From Chelonoidis abingdonii (Eukaryota; Chordata; Testudines; Testudinidae): DNA of 64,000 bases. Made by a program: the position numbers and the translations under genes. The stretch spans positions 2,159,202 to 2,223,201 of the forward strand of contig NC_133782.1 in NCBI RefSeq assembly GCF_003597395.2, written 5' to 3'. Under the pieces are notes generated by a model, which did no database searches, was not told the origin of the DNA, and saw only the letters and a program-made list of their open reading frames with translations. Below are positions 22,118 to 35,329 of this stretch, piece by piece (position 1 is the stretch's first letter; each line of letters begins with the position of its first letter).

Positions 22118-22270
22118 GGGGTGTGTGTGTGTGTGTGTGTGTGTGTTTCCTAGTCAGACCCCTCTCCCTTAGGCCTACTAAGTAAACCCTTCCTAGCTCC
22201 CCTGCCTCAGGGAGAGAGACTGCAGGCTTCCTCACTGCTGCCTCACACTGTTTCCAGCCTCATGGCTTTN

Positions 22271-22329
<59 letters not shown>
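22118..22329. repeat. GT microsatellite split by a foreign 123-base segment
   Basis: A GT run at about 22120-22146 stops, followed by 123 bases (22147-22269) identical to 19184-19306, one N at 22270, and a second GT run at 22271-22328. The simplest reading is one long GT microsatellite bridged wrongly during assembly. Confidence 0.9.
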
Positions 22330-23954
22330 GTAGCAAGAAGGAGGCACTGGTCAAGTGTTAACCTGAATGGTAAAGTTGAAGTACATGGATGGTTGTTATC
22401 TGAAGGCAGCCTGAAGAGAGAACTCAGTGCAAGGGTGTAAAGTGTCGAATCGTGGTTGTTTACAGGGACTGAGGAAATAGATGTTGAATCTTTTCATTGG
22501 GTCAGAGGAAAAACACCTTAACGTGGGGCTAAATTACATGTTGGAGAGTGCACTTCAGCATAGCTTTTTACTTGCATATGCTGGACACTCGAGTTTAAGA
22601 GTCTCTGTCCAGTGGGTAATATTAGAGTTTAGAACTGTGAAAAGCTGGGGATCTAATGATTTCGCAATCAGTTGTGGAGTCTGATGCTGTAGAATTATGG
22701 ACAGTTCTACATCTTCACCAACCTAGAATCTCTTTCCTCAGAAACTGGCTCTGAATATCATGAGAAAATTGGATTCTAAAGTGGATCAGTTCAAGGGGCT
22801 TGGATGGCTCAGGGGATCAGTAGCAAAACAAAGAATCTGATCACTGGTTCTATATCCATCCTTGTATGAGGTGGCCAAAAATTGTTAACAATTGCTGACT
22901 GTTCAGTGGCTTATGTGAAAGGAGTTGGTGGGTCTCAATCCACAAAATCTCCCACCATAATTGATGTTTTTTACTGCAAGGCTATGGACCATATGGGTCA
23001 TGGAGACTGAACTCCTATCTCAACGCAGGAAGAGGTCCTTTCACGTCAGGGATGAGGCATATTAGCAGGGGTGTGTGGGAGGTTTGCCTCGTCACTGCTT
23101 ATGCTTTACCTGTTCTATGAAAAAGATGACTTCATTCTCCTGGTCTCTAAAACTAAATTAACTAAAAATATGTGATGAATCTTAACCAAAATCCCAGATC
23201 CAAGTCATAAATATGGATCTGAATTTCCATATTGAATTTACCTTTACAATGAGCCAAACCCAAATACCTTGGAAATCAGTAGAATTTGATGTAGGACCTG
23301 AGTTTTGACTCTGGAGTTCAGGAATGTTTGTGTCTGGAATTTTTTCTCAATAAATTACAGCAATAGCAAGTGTGTGTCCTCAGTTCTGTTCTTGGACCTG
23401 TCACTAAAAAGATGTATAGGAAATGTACTGCTACCAAGAAATGCTTTTGCATCTAGCTAACTGAGCCTTGAAAACAGTCCAGTGTGGGGAGTAGAAAGCT
23501 GCAAACAAGATGACTGTTGCTGGGCAGACCCACACACTGAGCTATCTGATTTTACTAACTGAATTTATTCCCCTTTCTGAAAATAACCCTCTCCCTGACG
23601 CGCCAGCTCAGGAGTAGAAGGTGATTGGAGATAAATGCCAAAGAACAAAAACAGCAGAAGGTTCTCAGATGCCATATTCCAATGCCCCGGTCCTGAGCTC
23701 AGACTTGCAAACAGAGGTACCTTGAAACCACTACACCATAAGGAAACTATTAGAATATTTATATTCGTAGACATACAAAGCAAATACATCAGAGATTCAC
23801 TGGAGGGGAGATTAGGAGTTATCACCATGAGGACACAGGCAGGTGGAGAGGAGCTTGATAAGTTACTAGTTCATGGGAGAAAAGATGCAAGATTCTCTCA
23901 GCACGGCCCAGGAAACAGGGAACAGCAACACAGGCATAACAAGGAGACCATTGT
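22330..23954. other. Intronic stretch, nothing recognised
   Basis: No gene or repeat identified with confidence. Confidence 0.4.
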
Positions 23955-24340
23955 AATATATGCTGTGCACTTCGGAAACAGTTGTTATCTGAGGATCTTA
24001 CAGTGCTATACAAAGATTACATTAATTAATCCTTACAACGCCACTGTAACATAGGTGAGCATTATTATCTCTATTTTACAGATGGGTGAAGTGATGCATA
24101 GAGAGGTTAAGGGTCTGAATTTCAGAATTACTGAGCACCTGCATCTCCAGTTGAAGTTCACAAGGGACTTCGCTATTGCCAATTTAATCTTCTGCGGAAG
24201 ACACTCCAATAGTAGTTTGATGGGCAGTCCAATGAACTCCTAAGACAGACAGGTAGACAGTTGATGTCAATGGAAGCTGGAGGTACTCAGCACCTCTGAA
24301 AATGGCCGTAAATGATTTTCCCAAGGTCACACATCATAGT
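23955..24340 (-). mobile_element. MIR-like SINE, split by an insertion
   Basis: CTTACAACGCCACTGTAACA, TATCTCTATTTTACAGATGG and AGAGAGGTTAAG give a reverse-oriented MIR core. CCCAAGGTCACACA resumes at about 24319, so 24115-24305 appears to be an insert or diverged stretch. Confidence 0.7.
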
Positions 24341-24579
24341 TAAACCACTTCAAAAAATTCCTTTGTTAGTAGAAAGATACGTCCAAATGATTATACTGAA
24401 TATCTGTCAGTAAAGAGTCCTCAAGCCCATTTCCAGTCATGGATAATATACTAGGTTCTTTTTAAAGCAGGACACACTAGCCAAATCCTGCCCTCGCTTG
24501 CACTCATGCAATCCCCCTGAAGTCAGGCCAGGCAGGGCCCACTGTAAATATAACCTACACTTCTGAAAGCTTGAGGAAT

Positions 24580-24770
24580 TGTGGCCATAGCTGTGGGGGC
24601 AGAGTGGTGCAGAGGGGAGCCTGCTGTGCCTGGGTCTGGGAGTAGAGGAGGTGTGAGGTGGATGGTAGTGTGTCAGGGCTGGGGTGCTGGGAGGTTGGGT
24701 GGTAGGGAGGAGTGCACTGGGGGGGGTAGGGAGGATGGAGCGTGAGGAAGTGTGCTGCAGTGGGAAGAAG
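24580..24770. repeat. G-rich low-complexity tract
   Basis: Runs such as GGGGGGGG and repeated GGTGGTAGGGAGG words; could form G-quadruplexes on the + strand. No gene. Confidence 0.45.
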
Positions 24771-25176
24771 ACATGAATGTTACTCTACTTTAGCTGTGAT
24801 GCATCTGGACATGATGGATCAAGAGCACATATTAAAGGAAACAAACATGAAATCAGTTCCCAGTCTAGTGTTCTCCTCTGCCTGACCTTATCCCAGTGGT
24901 TCAGAGCAGGCGAAAGGTGTTAACCAGTATTAGGTTAGACCTTATGGAACTGATGCTATACCTCAGTTTCCCAGAAAGTGTCATATTGTTTATAATAGAA
25001 CTTTCATCTTTCCCAGATATGGAATCAGCCAGCCAAAGGTTAAAGACGATCATTTTGCTCAGGATGGAAAGAGTAGAAAAAGTGACAGGGGGCAATCTGT
25101 TAAAATGGACTAATCTCCCTGGATCCCTCCTGCCTGGGGCTGAACTAAATGTTTGGGTATTATCCATTTGATCTTA

Positions 25177-25470
25177 GGCCACGTCTATACGATGCGCCGT
25201 ATCGGCGCGTTACAATCGATTGCTCGGGGATCGATATATCGCGTCTCATCTAGACGCGATATATCGATCCCTGAGCGCGCTTACATCGATTCCGGAACTC
25301 CACCAAAACCAACGGAGTTCCGGAATCGACATGGCGAGCCGCGCACATCGATCCCGCGTGGTGAAGATGGGTGAGTACATCGATTTTAGATAATCGATTT
25401 CAGCTACGCTATTCTCGTAGCTGAAATTGCGTATCTAAAATCGATTTTCGCGCTTCGTGTAGACCTGGCC
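25177..25470. mobile_element. PIF/Harbinger-type multi-hairpin MITE, copy 1
   Basis: Inverted ends GGCCACGTCTA and TAGACCTGGCC, with TTA target duplications at 25174-25176 and 25471-25473. Inside are three successive long palindromes: around GATCGATATATCGCGTCT, around TTCCGGAACTCC and around CGATTTCAGCTACG. CpG-rich. The same family recurs at 33071-33362. Confidence 0.85.
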
Positions 25471-25930
25471 TTACATTTGTAACTTATCCATGCCATTTCT
25501 GCTGTGTGAAGGTACTGGGTCCTGCGACTACCAATTTCTGCCCAAGGATGTGGTGGCTAATTTGAGAAACTGCTGTGACTTAAAGCTTCATGCTTAATGT
25601 TCAAAGGAAATCCTAATGTTTCACATCCACTTAGCTGGCTCAACCCTTCAATGAATGCTCTTTACTTCACTGGTGCTAAAGGCATTTATTTAAATTACTT
25701 GGAGATTCTGATCAGGCTATACAGCCTCAGGGCTAAATTCTGAGCAATGCTGAGGAACTGCAACTCCTTTTGTGGCTTTTGTTTTTTAAAAGTATACAAA
25801 TAAAGTTTCATAGAGCACATAGTTATTCTGAGGCTCTGCTTCATGTTAAGCTTCTTTGTATAAATCTTTTCTGTAGTTCTGTATATTTACACAACACTTT
25901 GCAAACTCATGGGCTCAATCCTGCTGGGTG

Positions 25931-26898
25931 TAGGGTTGCCAGGTGTCCGGTTTTCAGTCAGAACGCCTGGTCAAAAAGGGACCCTGGCAGCTCCAGTCAG
26001 CACTGCTGACTGAGCCATTAAAAGTCCGGTCAGTGGCGCAGTGGGGCTACGGCAGGCTTCTTGCCTGCTGTGGCTCCCCGCGGCTCCTGGAAGCAGCAGC
26101 ATGTCCCCCTCTTCTGCTCCTAGGCACAGGGGCAGCCAGGGGGCTCCACTCGCTGCCTCTGTCCCAAGCACCAGCTCCAGAGCTCCCATTGGCTGGGAAC
26201 CATGGTCAGTGGGAATTGTGAGGGCGGCGCCTGCAGATGAGGCAGTGCGCAGAGCCACCTGGCTGCGTCTCCGCATAGGAGCCGGAAGGGGGACATGCTG
26301 CTGCTTTCGAGAGTTGCTTGAGATAAGTGCCACCCGGAGCCTGAACCTCTAACCCCAACCCCCTGCTCCAGCCCTGATCCACCTTCCACCCACCAAGCCC
26401 AGAGTCCCCTCCTGCACCCCAAGCCCCTCATCCTCACCCCAGAGCCTGCCACTCCAGCTGGAGCCCTCACCCCCATCTACCCAACCCCCTTGCACCAGCC
26501 CAGAGCCCCCTCCCACATTCTGAACCCTTCAGCTCCAGCCCAGAGCCCCCTCCTGCACTCCGAACCCCTCAGCACAAGCCTCACCCCAGAGCCTGCACCC
26601 CCAGCCAGAGCACTCACCCACTTCCGCATCCCAACCCACTGCCTCAGCCCAGAGCCCACTCCTGCACCCTGAACCCCTCATTTCTGGCCCCACCCCAGAG
26701 GCTGCACCTTCTCCCACACCCCAAGCCTCTCCCCCAGCCCAGTGAAAATGAGTGAGTGAATGAGGGTGGAGAGAGTGAGAGACAGAGAGAGAGGGTCTGG
26801 AGTGAGCAGGGGGCAGGGCCTCAGAGGAGGGGTGGGGCAGGGGGGAGAGCAAAGGTGTTCGGTTTTGTGCGCATAGAGAGTTGGCAGCCCTAGGTGGT
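25931..26898. mobile_element. hAT-type element of about 970 bp
   Basis: Starts TAGGGTTGCCAGGTGTCCGG and ends with GTTGGCAGCCCTAGG plus a few bases. Flanking GCTGGGTG (25923-25930) and GCTGGGTT (26899-26906) match 7 of 8. The interior (26340-26740) is C-rich with imperfect CCAGAGCCCCCTCCTGCACC-type repeats, which produce long spurious proline-rich open frames on both strands. Confidence 0.7.
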
Positions 26899-26906
26899 GC
26901 TGGGTT

Positions 26907-28555
26907 CCCTCAACACCCACCACATTTAGTGGGAATTGAAGGTTATTCAGTGCCTTGCAAGTTTGGGCTCTGTATAAATAAAATCTGTTCCCTGCCCCAA
27001 AGAGCCTGCAGTCTAAGGCTTTGACCTGTTTCCACTGAAGTCAATGACAAAGCTCGCAGTGATGTTGTGGGTGCCATATCAGACCATTTTGTTCTTTATA
27101 AGGCCTAGGAGTGTCATGTATTCTATGGGATTTGAGCCCTATGACTATGCTATGAAGTGTTTCCCTCTTTAGATAAATTATGTAATTACATGAAAGTCAA
27201 TACAAAATATTTATAAAGGGAGGAAAGCGTATTTGCCAAACAGACCCTTGGATGCGGTAATGCTATTAATTCTTCCATATTTAACATTTCTTTTAACAGT
27301 GGGCATTTCTAGGTCTACTTGGAGTTACTGTTCCAGAAATGGCCCCACATCACATGACAAAAACTCATAAGTATGTACCACCACCCTCACTGACTTCTTC
27401 AATAGGAGGTTAGCATGAGTAAGTTCTGCAGGGCTGAGCCTTCAGTTAGCCACAATAGGTCGGCAGATGTTACTCTGCACCAGGGATTTGACTGTAATCT
27501 TCCACCTCCAGTGGCAACTCTGCAACATGAAAAATATGCTTTCTGCAAAATATGAAGATCCCAGAATCCTTGAAGAAGACCGACCTATGTGGCCCGAGGA
27601 TTAGGATTTTTAAAGGGTCTAATCCTCAAATACTTATTCAGAAAAAAACTCCCATTAATGTCAACAGGAGTTTTGCCCAACTTGGAACTATAGGATTCAG
27701 GGCCTAAATGATTTCTTGGCTCAAGGAAAAGTATCACATTATTTACCTAGTTCACTCCAGCCTCTCTTAGATCTTCTAGTCTTGAAAAAAGAAATCTGAA
27801 TTGGTCACACTCTTGTCCCTCGGTCTGCAATTTCATGGATTTTCAGTTTGTTGTTTCTTTTTCCTTTTGCTTCACCAACTGCCCATTGAATTAGAAAGCA
27901 AATACATTGGCTACTGTCTTGAGCTGCTTCCACCCTGAACTGCATATAATCAGCTCTACCTTCACCAACCAGTGTATGCCGCCTTGGTTACAGCTGCTTT
28001 CCACAATGCTTATATTTTCTCACCCTCAGTTTATCAGGAATATCATCCTCTGAACTCTTCCTCTTGTCACCAGCGTTTCCTGATTAGGTGAGTACACGAC
28101 TCCCTAAGCCTTTCCAAGATGTAACAACTGAGGGAAGAAATTATTCAATGTTGATAGTTTGCCCTTCAGTCTGCTCCAGTGAGATTTCTGGGAGCAGAAG
28201 AGCAGCCAGAGATGAGTGCTGCTGTTCACATTTTCACAGGAAAAGGACTTTCCATCAAAGTTAGCTGCGTAACCTAATCCTGAGGGGATATTTGGGAAAG
28301 AACCAGTGTGTCCTGGGTGCCCTCAACCTTGAGTCTTGAGGACATTTTCTGACTTTTTCTGGGAGCCCAAGCACCTAGAACAGCCACTAATGCATCACAC
28401 CCTGACAGGGTTACGGTATTGATGAAGGAAAAGAGAAGTGGACACAGGAATTGCACATACGATAATTCAAGGTTGTTTGAGTGTTTCAGTACTAGGCATG
28501 TTTTCCAAACCTTTAATCATTCTTATGCCTCTTCTCCAAACCCTCTCTAGTTTAT
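26907..28555. other. Intronic stretch, nothing recognised
   Basis: No exon or confidently identified repeat. Confidence 0.4.
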
Positions 28556-29057
28556 ACAAGTCAAGAAGGATGCTGATGAACTGGAGAGGGTTTAGAGAAG
28601 AATCACAAGAATACTTAAAGAATTGAAAAACATACCCTATTGTGAATGACTCTGGGAGCTCACTCTGTTTAGTTTAACAAAGAGAAGGTTAAGGAGTGAT
28701 GAGCACAGTCTGTAAGTACCTACATGAGGAACAGAAATGTGATCATGGAGGGCTCCACAGTTTAGCACAAAAAGATAACAAGATCCAATGGCTGGAAGTT
28801 GAAGCTAGACAAATTCAGACTGGAAGGAAGCTGCATAATTTTAATGGTGAGGGTAATTAACCATTGGAACAATTTACCAAGGATCGTGGTGGATTCTTCA
28901 TCATTGGAAATTTTTAAATCAAGACTGAGTGTTTTTTCTAAAAGATCTGTTCTCGTTTAAAGTAGAAATTAATTCAGGAAGGTCCTATGGCCTGGATTAC
29001 ACTGGAGGTGAGACTAAAATGATCAGAATTGTCTCTTCTGGCATTATAATCTATAAA
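28556..29057 (+). mobile_element. CR1 LINE 3' end
   Basis: Contains the ORF2 C-terminal remnant (GGAGAGGGTTTAGAGAAGAA, AACAAAGAGAAGGTTAAGGA, AGACAAATTCAGACTGGAAG) and a terminal CTTCTGGCATTATAATCTAT. Frames are broken. Confidence 0.82.
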
Positions 29058-29112
29058 GGAATATTAATGCCAATTATTATTGGGAAACAGCTACAAAAGG
29101 AGTAAGAATTAA

Positions 29113-29404
29113 GGCCATGTCTACAATACCACTTTTGTCGGTAGAACTTACGTTGCTCTGGGATTTGAAAAAAACAATCCCTGAGCCACATAAGTTACCC
29201 AACAGAAGTGCCGGTGTGGACAGTGTTATGTCGGTAAGAGAGCTTCTCCGTCCGACAGAGCTGCCGCCGCTCGTGGAGATGGTTTTACGATGCTGATGGG
29301 AGAGCTCTCTCCCATCGGCACAGAGCGGCTACAAGCCATAATACAGCTGCGTAGCTGCCTCGGTACAGCTGTGTCTGTGTACGCTCTCTAGTGTAGATGT
29401 GACC
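29113..29404. mobile_element. PIF/Harbinger-type MITE, 292 bp
   Basis: Ends GGCCATGTCTACA and TGTAGATGTGACC, with TAA duplications at 29110-29112 and 29405-29407. Internal GGGAGAGCTCTCTCCCATCG palindrome. Different subfamily from the 25177 element. Confidence 0.78.
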
Positions 29405-29407
29405 TAA

Positions 29408-32400
29408 GAGGGTTAATTCACAATGGACCAGATTTCCAAACGTGCTCAGCACACAGCAGCTCCCATTGTTCTGAGCAGGAGCTGTTTGGCACTTGTGAAA
29501 ATCTGGCCAGTTTCTTTAGCCGTCTAAATGGGAGCTGAGCTCTTCTGAAAATCTGCCCAAAGGTCTCTGAGGAAAGTCTGTGAGCAAAGGGACACATTAC
29601 CTGAAGTAAAATTCTCCAGGGTAGCTTTAGGGCCTGTCCATAGAGACTGACTGACCACGTGGGGAACTATAGTACAGCGCAATGGTCTGTTAGCTGTGCT
29701 GTACTCAGGATTGCCTGGATGGAGGTGCTTGGACCACGTTATTGAATCATGTTGAAGCCCTCTCTAGCTGACATTCAGGTCATCTTCATTAGAGTCCTTT
29801 GGTTGGTCTCTGTTAATTTCTAATGTTTTTCTTTGGATTCTGTTGCTATGTACTGGTTTTTCAAGGATCAGTGGCCCCCACAACCAGCAGAGCCATTGCT
29901 TTGTTCCAAAACCTAGTTGGCCAACTGGAACCAGTTGAAAGTTTTCAACTGGAATTTCTACTTGAGCTGATATTTTCAGCAGAATCCAAAGACTAAGGAA
30001 AAAGAGGCTGATTTGCATCCTGGAACACTGAATGCAGAATACAGATGGGTAGGCGATCTCCTCAAGGAAGCAGTCTCATGGCAACTTTAGCTTGGAGAGA
30101 CTGGGGACTGAAGGACAGGAGAGCTGATGGGCAAATCCTTACAATTTCCACCAATGTCAGGTGCCTGGGTTGCCAGCTAGAGCTCAAGAAACCCATGTTT
30201 TCTCTTCCTCACTATCCCTAGAGCTGTGTAGAAAATAACTGTAAAGGTGATCTTGCTGTGTGTGACGAATAATAATAAAAAAGGCCTCAGTCCCCCTCGC
30301 TCATTTTTTCCCTGTTTGTATTCTATATTAGAAATATCAGGTAATGATCTTGCTCTTTTTTCTGGAGGACTTGGGCAATCTTTGGAAGACATGGAATGTG
30401 AAACACAGCTGGAGGTTGCTGCTCTCCCAATCCCCAATTGAGGCAGCGAGGATGTGGAGTTTTAGGATTAGAAAGCTGCAGCTCTGGTTTTGGTCTCCAG
30501 CTGTGATGTTCGAGGTGCCCCAAGGACTGCAAAAGTCCTCCAAGAATCAGGACTTGTTTCTAAGAAGAAGTGGAAGCAAACATTTTGTACATCCCAAACA
30601 CCACTTTAAATAATTATTTATTGCTTTCTAGTTCATCTTTAAAGCAATGTCACCTTATTGCCATGCAATTAACTAGCATTTGGTGGCATTAATAGAAATA
30701 AATTAAATAACTGACTTGTGTTCCTCTTGGCTTCTGCCATAAATGATTAATTGTGCCCAGCACCACCATGGGGAACTCACTTTTCTTGGGGTAACTGATC
30801 TACAGAAACCATTAAATGAATGGACGTCAAGATGGCCTTTTAACTTCATTATCCAGGAAAAATTGTGTGCCGTGTCTATGATTTACTGGTGCTGCTAGAC
30901 ACACCAATATTAAAACAGCAGTGTGTCCAAAAGGAAGCACAGATTGGCAGAGTGTTAGAATGTTTTATCTGTGCTGAGGAACAAAGAAGACAGTAGAATC
31001 AGGAACTTCTACTTGAGCCTTCATAAATGACAAGAAGGGGCTCCCTGCAGGGAGTACAGACCTTGGAAAGCAACATTCCAAAATAACTTCCCATGAGTAA
31101 TGAGGCTACTCTGAAAACCCCAGACCAAATTCTGTTCTCACTCCTAAGAAAATCTGGAATGCTCCATTGGAGTCAATAGATTTACTCTGGCATAACTGAG
31201 AGCAGAATTTAGTTTGAGGTCACAACAACGTGCAGAGTCTCCTGTGGCCTGCGTCTCCTCTCACGCTGGTTTTAAACAAATTTGCACAGGTGTGAGAGGA
31301 GAATCAGGCCCTTTACAATTTCCACACTATGCAGAAGTAACTCAGTGTAGGATGACTGCTGGGGCACTAAACTATCTTCTGAACTCCTGATTGTTACAAA
31401 CTAGTAATTAAAAAGAGCAAAAAGATAATGTTTGCTGTTTAGCCCTAATGCTTCTACCATCTAATTTTTAAATGATGAATACTATCATTTTTTAAATGCT
31501 AGGGTAGTCCAAGTTTAAGGCAGTCATTCTCTGGGCAAGCTATTCCATCTGGTTTAATTCCAACTCACTCCTGAATTTATTTTTTCAGGGTTCATACTAG
31601 GCCATTCAGCATGACTTCCATTAAGGCATCCTATCTTACACAATGGCTGGCAGAGTCTAAAGACTTTAAAAGGAACAAATCTTTAAACTGAAATGCCAAA
31701 CTGACTCCCTCTGATCTGGACATTCTGCTGTTTTGGCAGATTTAATACAGTCCAATCTGGGGTTTGGTAACCAGGTATAAATGATACAGAAATGGGCCGG
31801 GGGTTATATAATGAGTGAATGGCAGGAGCTGCTGTTGGATCTGAATTAGCATAAGCTTTCTGTTGAGGCTGGGGCTTTGGCACACTAACTTGTGCTATAG
31901 TAAGAGATGGGGAGGAATGGTAGGGCCCGGCCGAGACCTGCATTTCTTACACATTTCAGTGGGAGTTTGAGATGTGCTAGGAGGGCAGGATAAGGTGTAT
32001 GCAGTTGCCGACATCAGAACAGGGTTTTCAGGAAACATTTTCTCCATATCAGAGGCATAATCATGAAAGGTAGTGAGCACCTTCCAGTCCAACTCAAGTC
32101 AAGGGGAGTTGAGGTTGCTAAACACGCTTCAGGATCAAGCCCCAGCTGGGGGACTAAGGGATGGAAGGATCCTTCAGTCCAAAGTAGCTTGTATGCAATA
32201 TTGAGTCCTCCTCACTCACTCTCCTCTTGCCTTCTCCATGCTGTACCCATTAATCAAGTTTGCTCCGCTCAGATATCCTAGGAGAGTTTCTATCAAGCCA
32301 GCCGAGCCCCCTCCCCAGCCAGGCTGCTTGGGATGCACTCCCATTCTTAACTCTGGGCTTGCAATGAGACAAGCAGAGCTGGAGCTGGGGGAAGGCGGAT

Positions 32401-32884
32401 GCACAGAGAGAGTTAAGTTGGGTTGGCTGGGAAAGAAGTTTGTCGGCTGCTAACCTCTCCGTTTGCCTGCCCCACCGTTCAGAGCAGCCCCAGGTAGCAG
32501 GAGAAAGGCATAGCCTAGGGTCTTTTATCAGCAATGCACATTCTTGGGACAGAGTTTCTAAACTCTGGGGCAGTCTTGGCAATATTGGTACTGGTAGTAG
32601 GTCTGGCTCTACATAGCACACAAGGTTTTGCTCTTCGAGATCTTTAGTTCAAAACTGGTTTGTGTCATGTGAGAGAGAGTTTCGTAGTCTCATCCCTTTG
32701 TGCAACTCACAAAACCAACATCAAATTTGCCATGATTGGCAGCTGCTGCTCCGGGCTAAGGTATCACAGGTCAAGATTAAGGTGCCTGGATTGAGCTATC
32801 TGTGGGGACCCAGAGCTGGGACAACAGAGAGTGTTTCAGTACTGGAGGAAGTTGTATTTGGCAAAACTGCACAGGAAAACATAT
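29408..32884. other. Intronic stretch, nothing certain
   Basis: Contains unique-looking sequence and probably decayed repeat pieces near 29640-29760. No exon, RNA gene or complete element was recognised. Confidence 0.4.
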
Positions 32885-32983
32885 CACGTGCTGCCTGGCT
32901 GTAGCCAGGAGTTTTATCCCTTCCTCTCATGAGCACTGGATTTGCTTAGGCCATGTCTAGACTACCCGCCATATCGGCGGGGT

Positions 32984-33008
32984 NNNNNNNNNNNNNNNNN
33001 NNNNNNNN
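32984..33008. other. Assembly gap (25 N) between near-duplicate flanks
   Basis: The gap is bounded by two near-identical copies of the same roughly 97-base stretch (32885-32983 and 33009-33104), including the left end of a Harbinger-type element. It looks like a failed overlap of contig ends rather than missing sequence. Confidence 0.85.
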
Positions 33009-33070
33009 CACGTGCTGCCTGGCTGTAGCCAGGAGTTTTATCCCTTCCTCCATGACACTGGATTTGCTTA

Positions 33071-33362
33071 GGCCATGTCTAGATACCGCCATATCGGCGG
33101 TTAAAAATCGATTGCTCGGGGATCGATATATCGCGTCTCATCTAGAACGCGATATATCGATCCTGAGCGCACTTATATCGATTCCGGAACTCCACCAACC
33201 CCAACGGAGTTCCGGAATCGACATGGCGAGCCGCGGACATCGATCCCACGCGGTGAGGACGGGTGAGTAAATCGATCTTAGATATTCGACTTCAGCTACG
33301 TTATTCACGTAGCTGAAGTTGCATATCTAAAATCGATTTTCCCCCGTAGTGTAGACCAGCCC
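33071..33362. mobile_element. PIF/Harbinger-type multi-hairpin MITE, copy 2
   Basis: Same family and hairpin order as 25177-25470, with GGCCATGTCTAGA and GTGTAGACCAGCCC ends and TTA duplications at 33068-33070 and 33363-33365. Its first bases also appear left of the 25-N gap because of an apparent assembly duplication. Confidence 0.85.
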
Positions 33363-33629
33363 TTAGTCACTTGAAAATACAATGTTATTTTGCAGAGATA
33401 TTTGTTGCCCTCTTCTGCCCTGGAGAAGAACCTCCTTTGGTTCCTAAATTAAATGCTGTTAAATACTATGCCAAGAAACGAAACAGAGGTTGCACTGAGA
33501 GACAAGTACAAATTATGTATTGGTAAATGGGTGTAAGTCAAAGAGAGCCAAAGTAGCTGGTACAAATAGCAAGGGAATCAGAAAATTCCACAACTTAGCT
33601 CCTCTCTAGCCTCATATAAGACTGGGCTG

Positions 33630-33870
33630 CACACAGACTTACACTGAAATAATAATAGCTGTGAATTAAAACCAATTTAGTTATTTCAGTGCAATTCTCT
33701 GTGCTGATACGCTTATTTCAGAATAAGGCTGAAGTCAGTTTAGCTAAAGTCAGTAATTATTGACACACAGACTTTCAGTGAAATAACTAAATTCGTTTTA
33801 GAAAATCAATTACATTACATTGGTGCAAGTTGGTATGTATATCAGCCTTTTGATTCAACTCTGAATATTG
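33630..33870. mobile_element. Possible miniature element
   Basis: AT-rich stretch with repeated ACTTACACTGAAATAA / CTTTCAGTGAAATAACTAA and partial inverted symmetry. Family and borders not determined. Confidence 0.3.
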
Positions 33871-34399
33871 GCTTGAAACTCTAACGATGGTAAAAATTAT
33901 CCAGTAAATAATATTTGGGGACAAAATGGTTCTAAATTTAAGAATTTCACTCCTTTCATGTATTATTCCTCCTCCACGCCCCCGCTCCCCACTTGTGAAT
34001 TATTTTGTATAAAGCACTCAGGATAAGTTCATTGTCACAATCTCTATTGTCTTGGTGTTTTGGTGAAAGCTGTATTAGAGCAGTATTCAGGATTGTATTT
34101 GTGTGGTTTAAACTATATTACCCTTTGAAATTTACAGCCATATCTGTATTCTGCATTCGGTCTGTACTCTCATACCAGTTTATATACCCATCCTGTCATC
34201 TGTAACCTTCCTGGCATTTTATGAGGGACTTCAGGTTGGGAGACATATGCTGGAAGTCTCATGCGGCCAGTAGTTAATCATCATTAGAGTTTCTAAAAAT
34301 TACAGATGATAAATTTTCTAACACAAAAGGTATTGCACCCAACATGAGATAACTGTTTTGGATCTCATTACGATGGATAAAGATAAATTAATCACTGAA
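33871..34399. other. Intronic stretch, nothing recognised
   Basis: Unique-looking AT-rich sequence up to the start of recognisable CR1. Confidence 0.4.
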
Positions 34400-35329
34400 T
34401 TGGAAGTTGGTTGTTGCTTAGGACTGGTGATCTAACCTGATTATGTTCAACATGGGCAAACAGAAGACAATCCCAACCAACAATAGATAGATTTGGTATC
34501 TCAAATAGGCTAATTTCCCAAATCTGAAGAAAATTATGAGCAAATTTGGTTGGAAGGAAAAATTTATACAGGAAAATATGAATGAAAACTGGGAGTTCTT
34601 TAAGAAGAGCTTATTAGATGGCCAAAAAGCCATGATTCCACCATCAAGAAAGAGGACAACTTTGGTTAACAGACCATCCACGTTAAGTGGCAAAGTGAAG
34701 GCAGCAATCAAAAATAAAAAAGCCACACATAATTAATGGAAAAAGGGGGAAATAACTAACAATTGATATAATTTAGAAGATGTGAAGTGTAGAAAATGAT
34801 AAGGGCAGCAAAGGGAAAAATCCATGGCTGGCAGGGTTAAAGACAATAAGGATTTTTTTTAAAGTATATTAGGAACAAAAGAAATCCTAACAATGGTATA
34901 GGCTTATTATTCAGTGGAGATGGTAAAATTGTTAATAGTGATTCAGAAAAGGCAGAAGTGTTCAGTAAGAATTTCTGTTCTGTATTTGGAATGAAGCAGG
35001 TTGATGTACTTATATCACATCAAGATAATGAAGTACTTTCCAGTCCATTAGTAACTAATGCGGTTGTTAAACAACTTTTACTAGGGACAAAAAAATTAAA
35101 TCATCAGGTCCAAATAACTTGAATCCAAGAGTCCTAAAAGAATTGGTGGAGGAGATGTCTGGCCCTCTGATGTTAATTTTTAACAAACCTTAGAATGCTG
35201 GGGAAATTCTAAAAGACCAAAAGAGTTCTAATGTTGTGCCAATATTCAAAAAGGGCAAGTAAGATGATCCAGGGAACTATAGGCCAGTCCTGGACAAAAT
35301 AAAGGAAAAATTGATATGGGATTCAGTTG

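Noticed and set aside
25971..26923. Overlapping open frames of 60-120 codons on both strands
   Set aside because: They arise from the C-rich interior of a hAT element.
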